A stretch of 9,030 nucleotides of DNA from JBBRHH01 sp038222915 (GCA_038222915.1 JBBRHH010000228.1:1-9030); one strand, 5' to 3'. Counted from the first letter of the stretch, positions 1 through 6,144 are shown. Made by a program: numbers and translations. Notes: generated by a model not told the origin, from the sequence alone.

Positions 1-374
1 TCGGGACGCAGGACATGAAGTATGGCCTTAAAAACGTACGCGGATTTCGCGCGTTCGATATTACCATCAACGGCCGGTATCTCGACTTTGACGTGAAGCA
101 ATCGCTGTTCGCGCAGTTTGGCGTTGAGCTGACGCCGCTGCTTTACCGCGGGCCATTCAGCGTGAAAAGCGTTGAGGAGCACACGGACGGGCCGACAACC
201 ATGTGCGCGGCGGGCGAGGCGGGGAGCTTTGGCGGGCGCGAAGGGATTGTTATTACGCCGGTGGTTGAGCGGATGTCAGACAAGATGATGCCGACGAGCA
301 CCAATGGCCGGGTGATCTTCAAGTCGGTGAGCGCGGATTATCTGGCCCGCAAGGGTGGGACGGATGCGCATTGA
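1..374 (+). CDS. ATP-dependent RNA ligase family protein, C-terminal part (5' end outside window)
   Basis: The reading frame is open from the first complete codon at base 3 and ends with TGA at 372-374, so the gene starts left of the window; the ATG at 15 is probably internal. Three nucleotidyltransferase-like signatures can be read in order: a motif III-like stretch FRAFDI with NGRYLDF after it (about 45-89), a motif IV-like EGIVI (240-254), and a motif V-like VIFKSVSADYL (312-344, Lys at 321-323), followed by ARKGGTDAH at the end. This order and the closing KSVS-x-DYL-x-RKGGT pattern fit covalent-nucleotidyl RNA ligases (RNA_ligase Pfam type), which join RNA ends through an adenylyl-lysine intermediate. 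The KxxG lysine motif that would prove it lies upstream and is not visible. No extra C-terminal domain follows motif V. Substrate (tRNA repair or other RNA) cannot be told. A DNA ligase is less likely because no OB domain follows. Confidence 0.75.
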   Translation, partial: GTQDMKYGLKNVRGFRAFDITINGRYLDFDVKQSLFAQFGVELTPLLYRGPFSVKSVEEHTDGPTTMCAAGEAGSFGGREGIVITPVVERMSDKMMPTSTNGRVIFKSVSADYLARKGGTDAH

Positions 375-391
375 TTCATGGCCACGCTCTG

Positions 392-424
392 GGTGTTAAG
401 GGACTACCTGTCGTGTATAACACC
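392..424 (+). promoter_or_regulatory. Inverted repeat overlapping a possible -10 box upstream of the MFS gene
   Basis: A perfect 7-base inverted repeat, GGTGTTA (392-398) and TAACACC (418-424), is separated by 19 bases. The right arm overlaps TATAAC (416-421), five of six matches to a sigma-70 -10 box, about 30 bases before the transporter start. No convincing -35 box sits at 17 bases from it. The arrangement could be a repressor operator on the transporter promoter, or a weak hairpin after the ligase gene; there is no T tract, so a classical terminator is unlikely. Confidence 0.35.
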
Positions 425-453
425 GTCCCATTCCCGTAGACCGAAAGAGAGCC

Positions 454-1779
454 ATGCCGCCAACGTCGGATTCATCAGTTGAGGTCTTGCCCTATTCGAG
501 CGTGTCCAGTGAAGCCGTCATCGCGAAGGTGATGGTTCGCCTGATCCCGTTCATGATTCTGCTCTATCTGATGAACTATCTGGATCGGGTGAATATCTCG
601 TTTGCTAAGTTGCAGATGATGCGGGACCTGAAGTTTGACGATGCGAGTTATGGATTCGGGGCGAGCATTTTCTTTGTCGGCTATCTCCTTTTCGAGGTGC
701 CCAGCAACCTGATCATGGAGCGCGTGGGAGCTCGGCGATGGATGGCGCGGATCATGGTGAGCTGGGGGATTATTTCGATCTGCATGATGTTTGTCCGTGG
801 GCCCAAGTCGTTTTATGCGCTTCGTCTCGCGCTGGGATTTGCGGAGGCCGGATTCTTTCCGGGGATGATCCTTTATCTCACCTACTGGATACCGGCGGCG
901 CAGCGGTCGCGGGCGGCGGCGTGGTTTCTCACTTCAACGGCGCTTGCGGGCGTTGTGGGGTCGCCACTGGCGTATGTATTCCTCCGGTTCACCGCGCACG
1001 CGCTTCACGGCTGGCAGTGGCTATTTCTGATCGAAGGCATTCCGACCGTGTTGCTTGGACTTGCCGTTTTCTTCCTGTTGCCTGATGGGCCACAAAGCGC
1101 CCGGTTTCTTTCAATCGAAGAGCGAACCTGGCTCATTGAGCACATTCGTAACGATGCCGGGCCGTCTCACGGTCACCACCACCTGCTGAGTCACGCCGTG
1201 GCAAGCCCACGTGTTTGGGTCTTGGGCACGATCTATGGTGCGATCATGTTCGGTTTTTACGGGATCAACTATTGGGCTCCATCGATCATCCAGAAGGTGT
1301 CTGGATTCTCAGATTCCAAAACGGCATTGTTCAACACCATTCCGTTTACTTGCGCGGTAATTGGGATGGTGATTATTGGTCGATTTGCTGATCAAAGCGG
1401 CGATCGCCGCAAGGTCGTGATGCTCTCCTCGTTGGTCGGCGCGATCGGCCTTTTCCTGTGTCCGTTAATTCATTCGACGCCTTGGGTCATCGCTTCTCTC
1501 TCGGTGGCCGCGATCGGGATTTGGAGCACACTTGGGCCATTCTGGGCGTTGCCGAGCACTTTTCTACGAGGAACCGCGGCCGCCGCCGGCATCGCGCTGA
1601 TCAACTCGATGGGCAACTTTTTCGGCGGGTTCGTGGGAAGTAATATGATGGGCCACATCCGAACCCATTTTAACAGCTACAACATTGGCCTGTTCATCTC
1701 TGCAGGCGTACTGCTTATCGCGACGGCAATTAGTTTTCAGATGTCGCGCGACACGGTCGAGCCGCCTGCGACATCTTGA
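454..1779 (+). CDS. MFS transporter, anion:cation symporter (ACS) type
   Basis: The 441-residue product is an inner-membrane secondary transporter of the major facilitator superfamily. The first membrane segment (about residues 28-50) carries NYLDRVNISFA, a hallmark of the ACS family, which includes tartrate, glucarate, phthalate and 4-hydroxyphenylacetate permeases. GYLLFEVPSNLIMERVGAR (76-94) follows as the helix 2-3 region, and GFAEAGFFPGMILYLTYWIP (128-147) is the typical ACS helix 4 stretch. A charged central loop (about 210-245) divides two sets of hydrophobic segments, and IGRFADQSGDRRKVV in the second half repeats the loop 2-3-like motif. Length is normal for the family. The ATG at 454 has a purine-rich GAAAGAGA (443-450) just upstream. 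The gene appears to stand alone, with an inverted repeat before it and guaB converging behind it. Likely substrates are organic anions taken up with protons, but the exact one cannot be read from sequence. Confidence 0.9.
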   Translation: MPPTSDSSVEVLPYSSVSSEAVIAKVMVRLIPFMILLYLMNYLDRVNISFAKLQMMRDLKFDDASYGFGASIFFVGYLLFEVPSNLIMERVGARRWMARIMVSWGIISICMMFVRGPKSFYALRLALGFAEAGFFPGMILYLTYWIPAAQRSRAAAWFLTSTALAGVVGSPLAYVFLRFTAHALHGWQWLFLIEGIPTVLLGLAVFFLLPDGPQSARFLSIEERTWLIEHIRNDAGPSHGHHHLLSHAVASPRVWVLGTIYGAIMFGFYGINYWAPSIIQKVSGFSDSKTALFNTIPFTCAVIGMVIIGRFADQSGDRRKVVMLSSLVGAIGLFLCPLIHSTPWVIASLSVAAIGIWSTLGPFWALPSTFLRGTAAAAGIALINSMGNFFGGFVGSNMMGHIRTHFNSYNIGLFISAGVLLIATAISFQMSRDTVEPPATS

Positions 1780-1780
1780 G

Positions 1781-1799
1781 TTGCCGCCAGCGCTGGCAA
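1781..1799. terminator. Near-palindrome between convergent MFS and guaB genes, possible bidirectional terminator
   Basis: The 20 bases between the two stop codons hold an imperfect palindrome: TTGCC (1781-1785) pairs with GGCAA (1795-1799), and inside it GCCAGCGCTGGC is a perfect 12-base palindrome. The location between convergent genes suits a shared terminator. There is no clear T run on either side, so a strong intrinsic terminator is not established. Confidence 0.3.
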
Positions 1800-3332
1800 T
1801 CACCCCTCGGCCGCATACTCCACGCTGTAATTCGGCGCTTCCTTGGTGATATGAATGTCATGCGGATGGCTCTCGGCCATGCTCGCCGCGGAGACGCGGC
1901 AGAAGCGGGCTTTCTTTCTTAGCTCTTCGATGTTCCTGGTTCCGCAGTAGCCCATGCCGGCGCGAAGGCCGCCGACCATCTGGTAGACGAAGTCGCCTAG
2001 CGGGCCGCGGTAGGCGACGCGGCCTTCCACGCCTTCGGGGACGAGTTTGCTGCGGTCGCTGACGCCGGCCTGTCCGTAGCGGTCTTTGGAGCCTTGCACC
2101 ATCGCGCCCATGGAGCCCATGCCGCGATAGGTTTTGTAGCGGCGGCCCTGGTAGATGACGGTTTCGCCGGGCGATTCGTCGAGGCCGGCGAAGAGGCTGC
2201 CCATCATGACTGCGCCTGCGCCGGAGGCGATGGCTTTGGTGATGTCACCGCTGTGGCGGATGCCGCCGTCGGCGATGATTGGCACGCCGGCCGCTTCGGC
2301 GACGCTGGCGGCGGCGAAGATGGCGGTGATCTGCGGTACGCCAACGCCGCTGATAATGCGGGTGGTGCAGATCGCGCCCGGGCCGATTCCGACCTTAACG
2401 GCATCGACGCCGGCTTCGATGAGATCCTTGGCGCCTTCGGCCGTCGCGACGTTGCCGGCGATGACCTGGATATTCCAGCTCTTCTTGATCTGGCGGACGG
2501 TTTCGAGAACGTTCTTGCTGTGGCCATGGGCGGTATCGACGACGACCACATCCACGTCGGCCTTGATGAGCGCTTCGACACGGGCGAGATCCATAACGCC
2601 GCTGGCTGCGCCGACGCGAAGGCGGCCGCGCTTGTCCTTGCAGGCGTTGGGAAACTGGTGCAGCTTGTCGATGTCGCGCATGGTGATGAGGCCGCAAAGC
2701 CGGCTGTCCTTGTCGACGAGCAGGAGTTTTTCCACCTTCGCCTGATAGAGAATGCGCTCGGCCTCGTCCAAGGTCGTTTCCTCTGGGGCAGTGACGAGAT
2801 TTTCCTTGGTCATGACGTCGCCAATGCGCCGGGAATCGTCTTCCTGAAATTTCAGGTCGCGACGGGTCATGATACCGACGAGGCGCGAGGCCTTGCCGTT
2901 GCCGTTTTCAGGGCCGCGGCGGCGTTGACCTTCGACGCCGGGCTCGGCCCCCTCAACGATGGGGATGCCGCTGACGTTGTATTCGCGCATCACCTTCCGG
3001 GCAGTGGCGATGGTGGCGGAGGGAGGGAGCGTGATCGGGTCGACGATGACGCCGTTTTCACTTCGTTTTACCTTCTCCACCTCGCGGGCCTGATTTTCAA
3101 TCGAAAGATTTTTATGAATAATGCCGATGCCGCCCTCCTGCGCGAGCGCGATGGCAAGTGCCGACTCGGTGACGGTGTCCATCGGCGCCGAGACGAGCGG
3201 GATGTTAAGTTCGATGCTGCGCGTGAGGCGTGTGCGCGTATCGGCATCGGCCGGGATGAAGTCACTGTAAGCAGGGATCAGGAGGACGTCGTCGAATGTG
3301 ATGCCATCGAGAACGATCTTGGGGTGTTCCAT
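1800..3332 (-). CDS. guaB: Inosine-5'-monophosphate dehydrogenase
   Basis: This cytoplasmic enzyme oxidises IMP to XMP with NAD+, the committed step of GMP synthesis. From the ATG at 3332 the product has 510 residues. The N-terminal barrel part carries TFDDVLLIPAYSDF (12-25) and VSAPMDTVTE (47-56). A pair of CBS domains (Bateman module, about 97-225) interrupts the barrel. The catalytic loop GIGPGAICTTRI (315-326) contains Cys322, which forms the covalent thioimidate. The phosphate and flap regions ADGGIRHSGDI (354-364), YRGMGSMGAM (402-411) and KLVPEGVEGRVAYRGPL (429-445) are all intact. The first CBS domain has a Gly/Glu/Arg-rich insertion near residues 128-149, which brings the length slightly above the usual 480-490. 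An in-frame TTG at 3434 would add 34 residues rich in Pro and Tyr; I rejected it because the added part is unlike the family and holds the promoter. Gene order suggests its own transcription start downstream of uppP. Confidence 0.97.
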   Translation of the reverse strand: MEHPKIVLDGITFDDVLLIPAYSDFIPADADTRTRLTRSIELNIPLVSAPMDTVTESALAIALAQEGGIGIIHKNLSIENQAREVEKVKRSENGVIVDPITLPPSATIATARKVMREYNVSGIPIVEGAEPGVEGQRRRGPENGNGKASRLVGIMTRRDLKFQEDDSRRIGDVMTKENLVTAPEETTLDEAERILYQAKVEKLLLVDKDSRLCGLITMRDIDKLHQFPNACKDKRGRLRVGAASGVMDLARVEALIKADVDVVVVDTAHGHSKNVLETVRQIKKSWNIQVIAGNVATAEGAKDLIEAGVDAVKVGIGPGAICTTRIISGVGVPQITAIFAAASVAEAAGVPIIADGGIRHSGDITKAIASGAGAVMMGSLFAGLDESPGETVIYQGRRYKTYRGMGSMGAMVQGSKDRYGQAGVSDRSKLVPEGVEGRVAYRGPLGDFVYQMVGGLRAGMGYCGTRNIEELRKKARFCRVSAASMAESHPHDIHITKEAPNYSVEYAAEG

Positions 3333-3338
3333 GTGATA

Positions 3339-3367
3339 GGGATACGGGTAGGGTGGATGTGTGTCAA
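3339..3367 (-). promoter_or_regulatory. Candidate guaB promoter, TTGACA with 17-base spacer
   Basis: On the minus strand a perfect -35 box TTGACA lies at 3367-3362, followed by a 17-base spacer and TATCCC at 3344-3339 as a weak -10 box (three of six matches, TAT conserved). Transcription would begin about 7 bases further on, at or within a few bases of the A of the guaB ATG (3332). No Shine-Dalgarno sequence precedes this ATG, which agrees with a leaderless or near-leaderless mRNA. Confidence 0.4.
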
Positions 3368-3484
3368 GGTTTAACGTGTGTGGAAGTGGAAGGCGAATCG
3401 CGGAGTCGCGGTAGCGCGGAGGGACGCGGGACAAGATTAGGAAAGAGAGCCGACGGCGACCGACAGGGCCATGTGCTTATGTAC

Positions 3485-3509
3485 ACGATCAGCCCGCAGC
3501 ACCGATCGT
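3485..3509 (-). repeat. Inverted repeat after uppP stop, weak hairpin
   Basis: ACGATC (3485-3490) and GATCGT (3504-3509) form a perfect 6-base inverted repeat around a 13-base loop, 9 bases beyond the uppP stop codon. It could fold in the uppP 3' untranslated region. No T tract follows on the minus strand, so a terminator function is only possible, not shown. Confidence 0.25.
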
Positions 3510-3518
3510 ATTGAGCAT

Positions 3519-4439
3519 TTAGATGATGTGCTTGAATATCAGGGCGAAGACGAGCACTGACAGCACCACGCGATAGATGGCGAATGGGACGAAGCTTTTG
3601 CGCCGGATGTAGGCCATGAAGGCGGCGATGATGGCCCAGGCGATGATGAACGACACGAGCGTGCCGACGATGAGGAGGAGCAATTGGTCGGTGTGAAGGC
3701 CGCCGTGTTCTTTGAGGTGTTTGTAGAGGGAATAAGTGCCGGCGGCGAACATGGCGGGGATGGCGAGGAAGAATGAGAATTCAGCGGCCGCCTTGCGCGA
3801 CATGCCCAGCGCCATTCCGCCGATGATGGTTGCGGCCGAGCGGGAAGTGCCTGGGAAGACCGCGGCGAGAATCTGGAACAGGCCGATGCCGATCGCCTGC
3901 TTGAGGGTCATTTCTTCGACGACGCCGGTTTTCGCGGGTGGGCGAACATATTCGACCAGCAGCATGATCAGGCCGCCGATGAGGAGGGCGCACGCGACGG
4001 GGAATGGGCCTTCGAGATGTGCTTCGGTCCACTTGTGGGTGAGCTTGCCGACGATGAGGACGGGGATCGTGCCGACAACGACGAGAAGCAGTGGAGAGAC
4101 GCGCGGCATGGGCCGGCCGCCGGTGTGGTAGTCGAGCACGGAGCCGACCGAGGCGGCCGCGCCCTGCGACGCGCCGGCTCGAACCTCCATCAGGTTTGGC
4201 GTCGCTGCGCCGCGGGCGAAGTCGCCCCGAACCAGGCCCATGATGCGATCCCAAAAATAGACAACGACGGCGAAGATTGCGCCGAGCTGAATGACGATGG
4301 TAAACATCTTCCAGAACGGATCGTCGGGGCTGATGTGCATGGCCTTCTCCGCGAGGAGCAGATGGCCGGTGGAACTGACGGGTAGAAACTCGGTGAGGCC
4401 TTCAACGATGCCGAGAATAATGACCAGAAATAGGAGCAT
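3519..4439 (-). CDS. uppP: Undecaprenyl-diphosphatase (BacA/UppP family)
   Basis: This integral membrane enzyme removes a phosphate from undecaprenyl pyrophosphate, regenerating the lipid carrier for peptidoglycan and other envelope polymers; overproduction in other bacteria gives bacitracin resistance. Both family signatures are present: EGLTEFLPVSSTGH (13-26, with the acidic pair Glu13 and Glu17) and PGTSRSAAT (196-204, with Arg200). The remaining sequence is a series of hydrophobic segments ending in IFKHII. The 306 residues exceed the usual roughly 265-280, mainly through a Gly/Ala-rich hydrophilic loop at about 72-115. The ATG at 4439 begins directly with the first hydrophobic helix; no clear Shine-Dalgarno site is seen. 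It lies 88 bases downstream of pgpA on the same strand, so it may share that transcript, with a hairpin in between. Confidence 0.96.
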   Translation of the reverse strand: MLLFLVIILGIVEGLTEFLPVSSTGHLLLAEKAMHISPDDPFWKMFTIVIQLGAIFAVVVYFWDRIMGLVRGDFARGAATPNLMEVRAGASQGAAASVGSVLDYHTGGRPMPRVSPLLLVVVGTIPVLIVGKLTHKWTEAHLEGPFPVACALLIGGLIMLLVEYVRPPAKTGVVEEMTLKQAIGIGLFQILAAVFPGTSRSAATIIGGMALGMSRKAAAEFSFFLAIPAMFAAGTYSLYKHLKEHGGLHTDQLLLLIVGTLVSFIIAWAIIAAFMAYIRRKSFVPFAIYRVVLSVLVFALIFKHII

Positions 4440-4505
4440 GTGGCGGGTCCGGGTTTAAGGTTAAGAAGCCTGCGGGTTGGGCACGTCCTTGTGCGTTGTT
4501 TTTGG

Positions 4506-4525
4506 CGACAATCCTTTTATTGTCG
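4506..4525 (-). repeat. Perfect 7-bp stem hairpin between pgpA and uppP
   Basis: CGACAAT (4506-4512) and ATTGTCG (4519-4525) form a perfect inverted repeat with a 6-base loop, starting 2 bases after the pgpA stop codon in the direction of transcription. The following minus-strand bases are A-rich (CCAAAAACAA), not U-rich, so it is not a standard intrinsic terminator. It could stabilise the pgsA-pgpA message end or set an uneven expression ratio with uppP. Confidence 0.45.
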
Positions 4526-4527
4526 GC

Positions 4528-5028
4528 TCAGAATACGTAGTGCATTAGAAGCCGCAAGAGGAGGTGGGAGAGAAGATTGGCATAAACAGCGGCCGCCAGA
4601 TCGTCCAGCAATATTCCCCAGCCGTCGGGAAATCGCTCCAACTGACGTGCAGGTGGCGGCTTGGTTACATCGAAGAGTCGAAAGGCGAGAAAGGTGACGG
4701 CGAAGACCCAGAGTTGGCGCAGGCCGGGAAGAAGCGGTTGGCAAAGGAGGGTGAGACAGATGCCGGCAGCTTCGTCGAGAACGCAAGGGCCAGGATCTTT
4801 GCGGCCGAAATGGCTGGCCGCGAACGGGCCGAGGGCAACGCAGAGGATGCTGAAGAGGACGACGCCGGCGGCGAGAGTGATGTTCCAAGAGACGGGTGAA
4901 AGGGCATTGAGCTTGAGCAGGATTGCGTACGCGATCGCGGCCAGCGCAGAGGTGAAAAGGCTGCCGGCCGTTCCCGGAGCGACCGGCGACATTCCTGCAC
5001 CAAAAAGAGTGACGAGCGACTTGCGCAT
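4528..5028 (-). CDS. pgpA: Phosphatidylglycerophosphatase A
   Basis: The 166-residue membrane protein matches the PgpA family, which dephosphorylates phosphatidylglycerophosphate to phosphatidylglycerol. Readable family blocks are GAGMSPVAPGTAGSL (10-24), the acidic KDPGPCVLDEAAGI (77-90), the FRLFDVTKPPP block (116-126) and GWGILLDDLAAAVYANL (136-152). The Asp/Glu residues in the second and last blocks are those expected to bind the metal. Several hydrophobic segments lie between, and length is typical. I chose the ATG at 5028, which follows the pgsA stop after one base (TGACATG), giving translational coupling. An in-frame GTG at 5064 would overlap pgsA by 35 bases and add 12 residues with no family likeness. 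The upstream neighbour makes this enzyme's substrate, which strongly supports the call. No separate Shine-Dalgarno site is apparent. Confidence 0.93.
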   Translation of the reverse strand: MRKSLVTLFGAGMSPVAPGTAGSLFTSALAAIAYAILLKLNALSPVSWNITLAAGVVLFSILCVALGPFAASHFGRKDPGPCVLDEAAGICLTLLCQPLLPGLRQLWVFAVTFLAFRLFDVTKPPPARQLERFPDGWGILLDDLAAAVYANLLSHLLLRLLMHYVF

Positions 5029-5029
5029 G

Positions 5030-5686
5030 TCAGTTGGATTTGGACCGAAAGAGGGCGACGCCACGCTGGACGTAGAGCAGGCCGCTGATGACGGTGATGG
5101 CGACGGTGATCCAGATGCAAAAGTCGCGGAAGCGCGTGGCGTAGTTATTGAAGCCGTGACTGCGGATATCGTCGACGTAGTTCACGTAGACGAGAATGAC
5201 CAGAATCGTGGCGGACTGGAACACCATCTTCAGTTTGCCGCTGAAGGCCGCGCCAAAGTTCTGGCCGCCGGACTCGCTCATGCCGCGGAGGGAGGTAACG
5301 AGGAGTTCGCGGGCAAGAAGAATGACGACGATGCCAGGGGCGACGCCAGAGATAGTAATTACGACGAAATGGGGTGTATGGGGCGCGAGCGGGAAATCCG
5401 GAATGATGAAGTTCTTTCCGGCGAAGAAGGCAAAGCTGCCCAGGACGAGAACTTTGTCGACAAAAGGATCGACCACCCGTCCAAAAGCGCCTTCGACCTT
5501 CCATTTTCGGGCAAGGTAACCGTCAAGGAAATCGGTGAAGAGCGCGATGAGATAGACGACAAAGGCGAGGTTGAGCAGGAACTGCCCGCCCCGGCCTTCG
5601 TACTGGTACGAGGCCAGCATCGAAAAAAACACCACCGCCAGCACTAGCCGGCCGGCAGTAATGATGTTGGGAACGTGTCGGAACAT
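5030..5686 (-). CDS. pgsA: CDP-diacylglycerol--glycerol-3-phosphate 3-phosphatidyltransferase
   Basis: This membrane enzyme transfers a phosphatidyl group from CDP-diacylglycerol to glycerol-3-phosphate and gives phosphatidylglycerophosphate. The complete CDP-alcohol phosphotransferase signature D-x2-DG-x2-AR-x8-G-x3-D-x3-D is present at residues 52-77 (Asp52, Asp55, Gly56, Ala59, Arg60, Gly69, Asp73, Asp77), with all four metal-binding Asp intact. The N-terminal VPNIITAGRL is typical of PgsA, and several hydrophobic helices follow. I placed the start at the ATG at 5686 (218 residues) because the family begins just before the PNI-T motif. An ATG at 5761 has a possible SD (GGGGA, 8 bases away) but would add a Pro/Ser-rich, non-family leader; a GTG at 5785 would add 33 residues in all. 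A TACAAT sequence on the minus strand at 5704-5699 could be its -10 box, without a good -35. The product feeds pgpA immediately downstream. Confidence 0.93.
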   Translation of the reverse strand: MFRHVPNIITAGRLVLAVVFFSMLASYQYEGRGGQFLLNLAFVVYLIALFTDFLDGYLARKWKVEGAFGRVVDPFVDKVLVLGSFAFFAGKNFIIPDFPLAPHTPHFVVITISGVAPGIVVILLARELLVTSLRGMSESGGQNFGAAFSGKLKMVFQSATILVILVYVNYVDDIRSHGFNNYATRFRDFCIWITVAITVISGLLYVQRGVALFRSKSN

Positions 5687-5735
5687 AGCGTGCGCGGGAT
5701 TGTATGGGGGAGGCGAGGACGGAGCGAGGGGCCGC

Positions 5736-5764
5736 TTTACCGAAGCCGCGATTGATGGCATAAT
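5736..5764 (+). promoter_or_regulatory. Candidate promoter for tRNA-Ala
   Basis: TTTACC (5736-5741, four of six matches to TTGACA) and CATAAT (5759-5764, five of six to TATAAT) are separated by exactly 17 bases. Transcription would start near 5771, giving a 5' leader of about 55 bases before the mature tRNA. The -10 box overlaps the alternative long start of pgsA on the other strand. This is a pattern match only. Confidence 0.35.
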
Positions 5765-5825
5765 GGCTGTCCCCTTTCGAGCCACGTTCAGCCAACCCGC
5801 TGAATCGGATACGAAGGCAACACAA

Positions 5826-5898
5826 GGGGCCGTAGCTCAATTGGGAGAGCACTGCCTTTGCAAGGCAGGGGTTGCCAGTTCGATCCTGGTCGGCTCCA
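5826..5898 (+). tRNA. tRNA-Ala (anticodon UGC)
   Basis: The 73 bases fold as a standard cloverleaf. The acceptor stem is GGGGCCG with CGGCTCC (one G-U pair), then discriminator A at 5898. The D arm is GCTC with GAGC. The anticodon arm is CTGCC, loop TTTGCAA, GGCAG, with anticodon TGC at 5859-5861. The T arm is GCCAG, loop TTCGATC, CTGGT. The 3' CCA is not encoded, so it must be added by a tRNA nucleotidyltransferase. It stands divergent from pgsA. Confidence 0.97.
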
Positions 5899-5968
5899 TC
5901 TGACGACAAATAACGCCGGACGCGAGGCAGAGCGCGCGTTCCTGTGTTGGGAAGTACTGCCCGAATAT

Positions 5969-6003
5969 CTGCAGTTCCTCAGTAAGCTACTCGGAGGCTG
6001 CAG
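5969..6003 (+). repeat. Bulged hairpin with embedded Shine-Dalgarno-like sequence
   Basis: CTGCAG (5969-5974) pairs with CTGCAG (5998-6003), and after a two-base bulge CCTC (5977-5980) pairs with GAGG (5994-5997), closing a 13-base loop. The 3' arm contains GGAGG (5993-5997), a perfect Shine-Dalgarno core. No T run follows, so a terminator is not indicated. Confidence 0.35.
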
Positions 6004-6004
6004 G

Positions 6005-6028
6005 ATGCTCCTGTTCTTCCATTCATAA
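6005..6028 (+). CDS. Possible 7-codon leader peptide (speculative)
   Basis: ATG at 6005 lies seven bases after GGAGG (5993-5997) and opens a frame MLLFFHS ending in TAA at 6026-6028. The spacing is ideal, and the Shine-Dalgarno sequence lies in the 3' arm of the hairpin just upstream. The peptide has no regulatory codon run that would name a controlling amino acid. It is a chance candidate unless the region is shown to be transcribed. Confidence 0.15.
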   Translation: MLLFFHS

Positions 6029-6144
6029 TCCGCCTGGTCTGGGTGGACATTTTCACCATTAAATTGCTCATTTCTAAACGCCTGCACACTGACTGAGTAA
6101 TAATTTCGGTTTGGTGACACAGTGGCGGCGTTCTGGAGATGACG

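Larger units (their letters stand above)
5899..6144 (+). other. Spacer between tRNA-Ala and the MoxR cluster, AT-richer
   Basis: These 246 bases carry no convincing ordinary gene on either strand. After the tRNA, AACGC (5912-5916) and GCGTT (5936-5940) could pair weakly but have no T run. The right half, about 6046-6120, is visibly richer in A and T than its surroundings and offers lone -10-like hexamers, CATAAT at 6024-6029 and AATAAT at 6099-6104, without good -35 partners. The promoter of the MoxR-DUF58 genes is presumably here, but I cannot fix it. Confidence 0.4.

Noticed and set aside
1470..1803. Short minus-strand frames inside the transporter gene
   Set aside because: They are shadows of the MFS coding sequence and lack domain similarity or start signals.
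2094..3374. Long plus-strand open frame of 426 codons opposite guaB
   Set aside because: It lies antisense to almost all of a well-supported guaB, is rich in Asp, Ala, Gly and Val as expected from the mirror of GC-rich codons, and shows no recognisable domain or ribosome binding site.
3333..3434. N-terminal extension of guaB from a TTG codon at 3434
   Set aside because: The 34 extra residues do not resemble IMP dehydrogenase, no ribosome binding site precedes the TTG, and the likely guaB promoter lies inside this stretch.
4661..5647. Plus-strand open frame of 328 codons opposite pgpA and pgsA
   Set aside because: It mirrors two recognised membrane-enzyme genes, with a charged Glu/Asp/Arg composition typical of the antisense of hydrophobic codons; no domain is seen.
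5571..5903. Plus-strand frame running into the tRNA, ending VAQLGEHCLCKAGVASSILVGSI
   Set aside because: The apparent conserved C-terminus is a translation of the tRNA-Ala sequence, a familiar annotation artefact.
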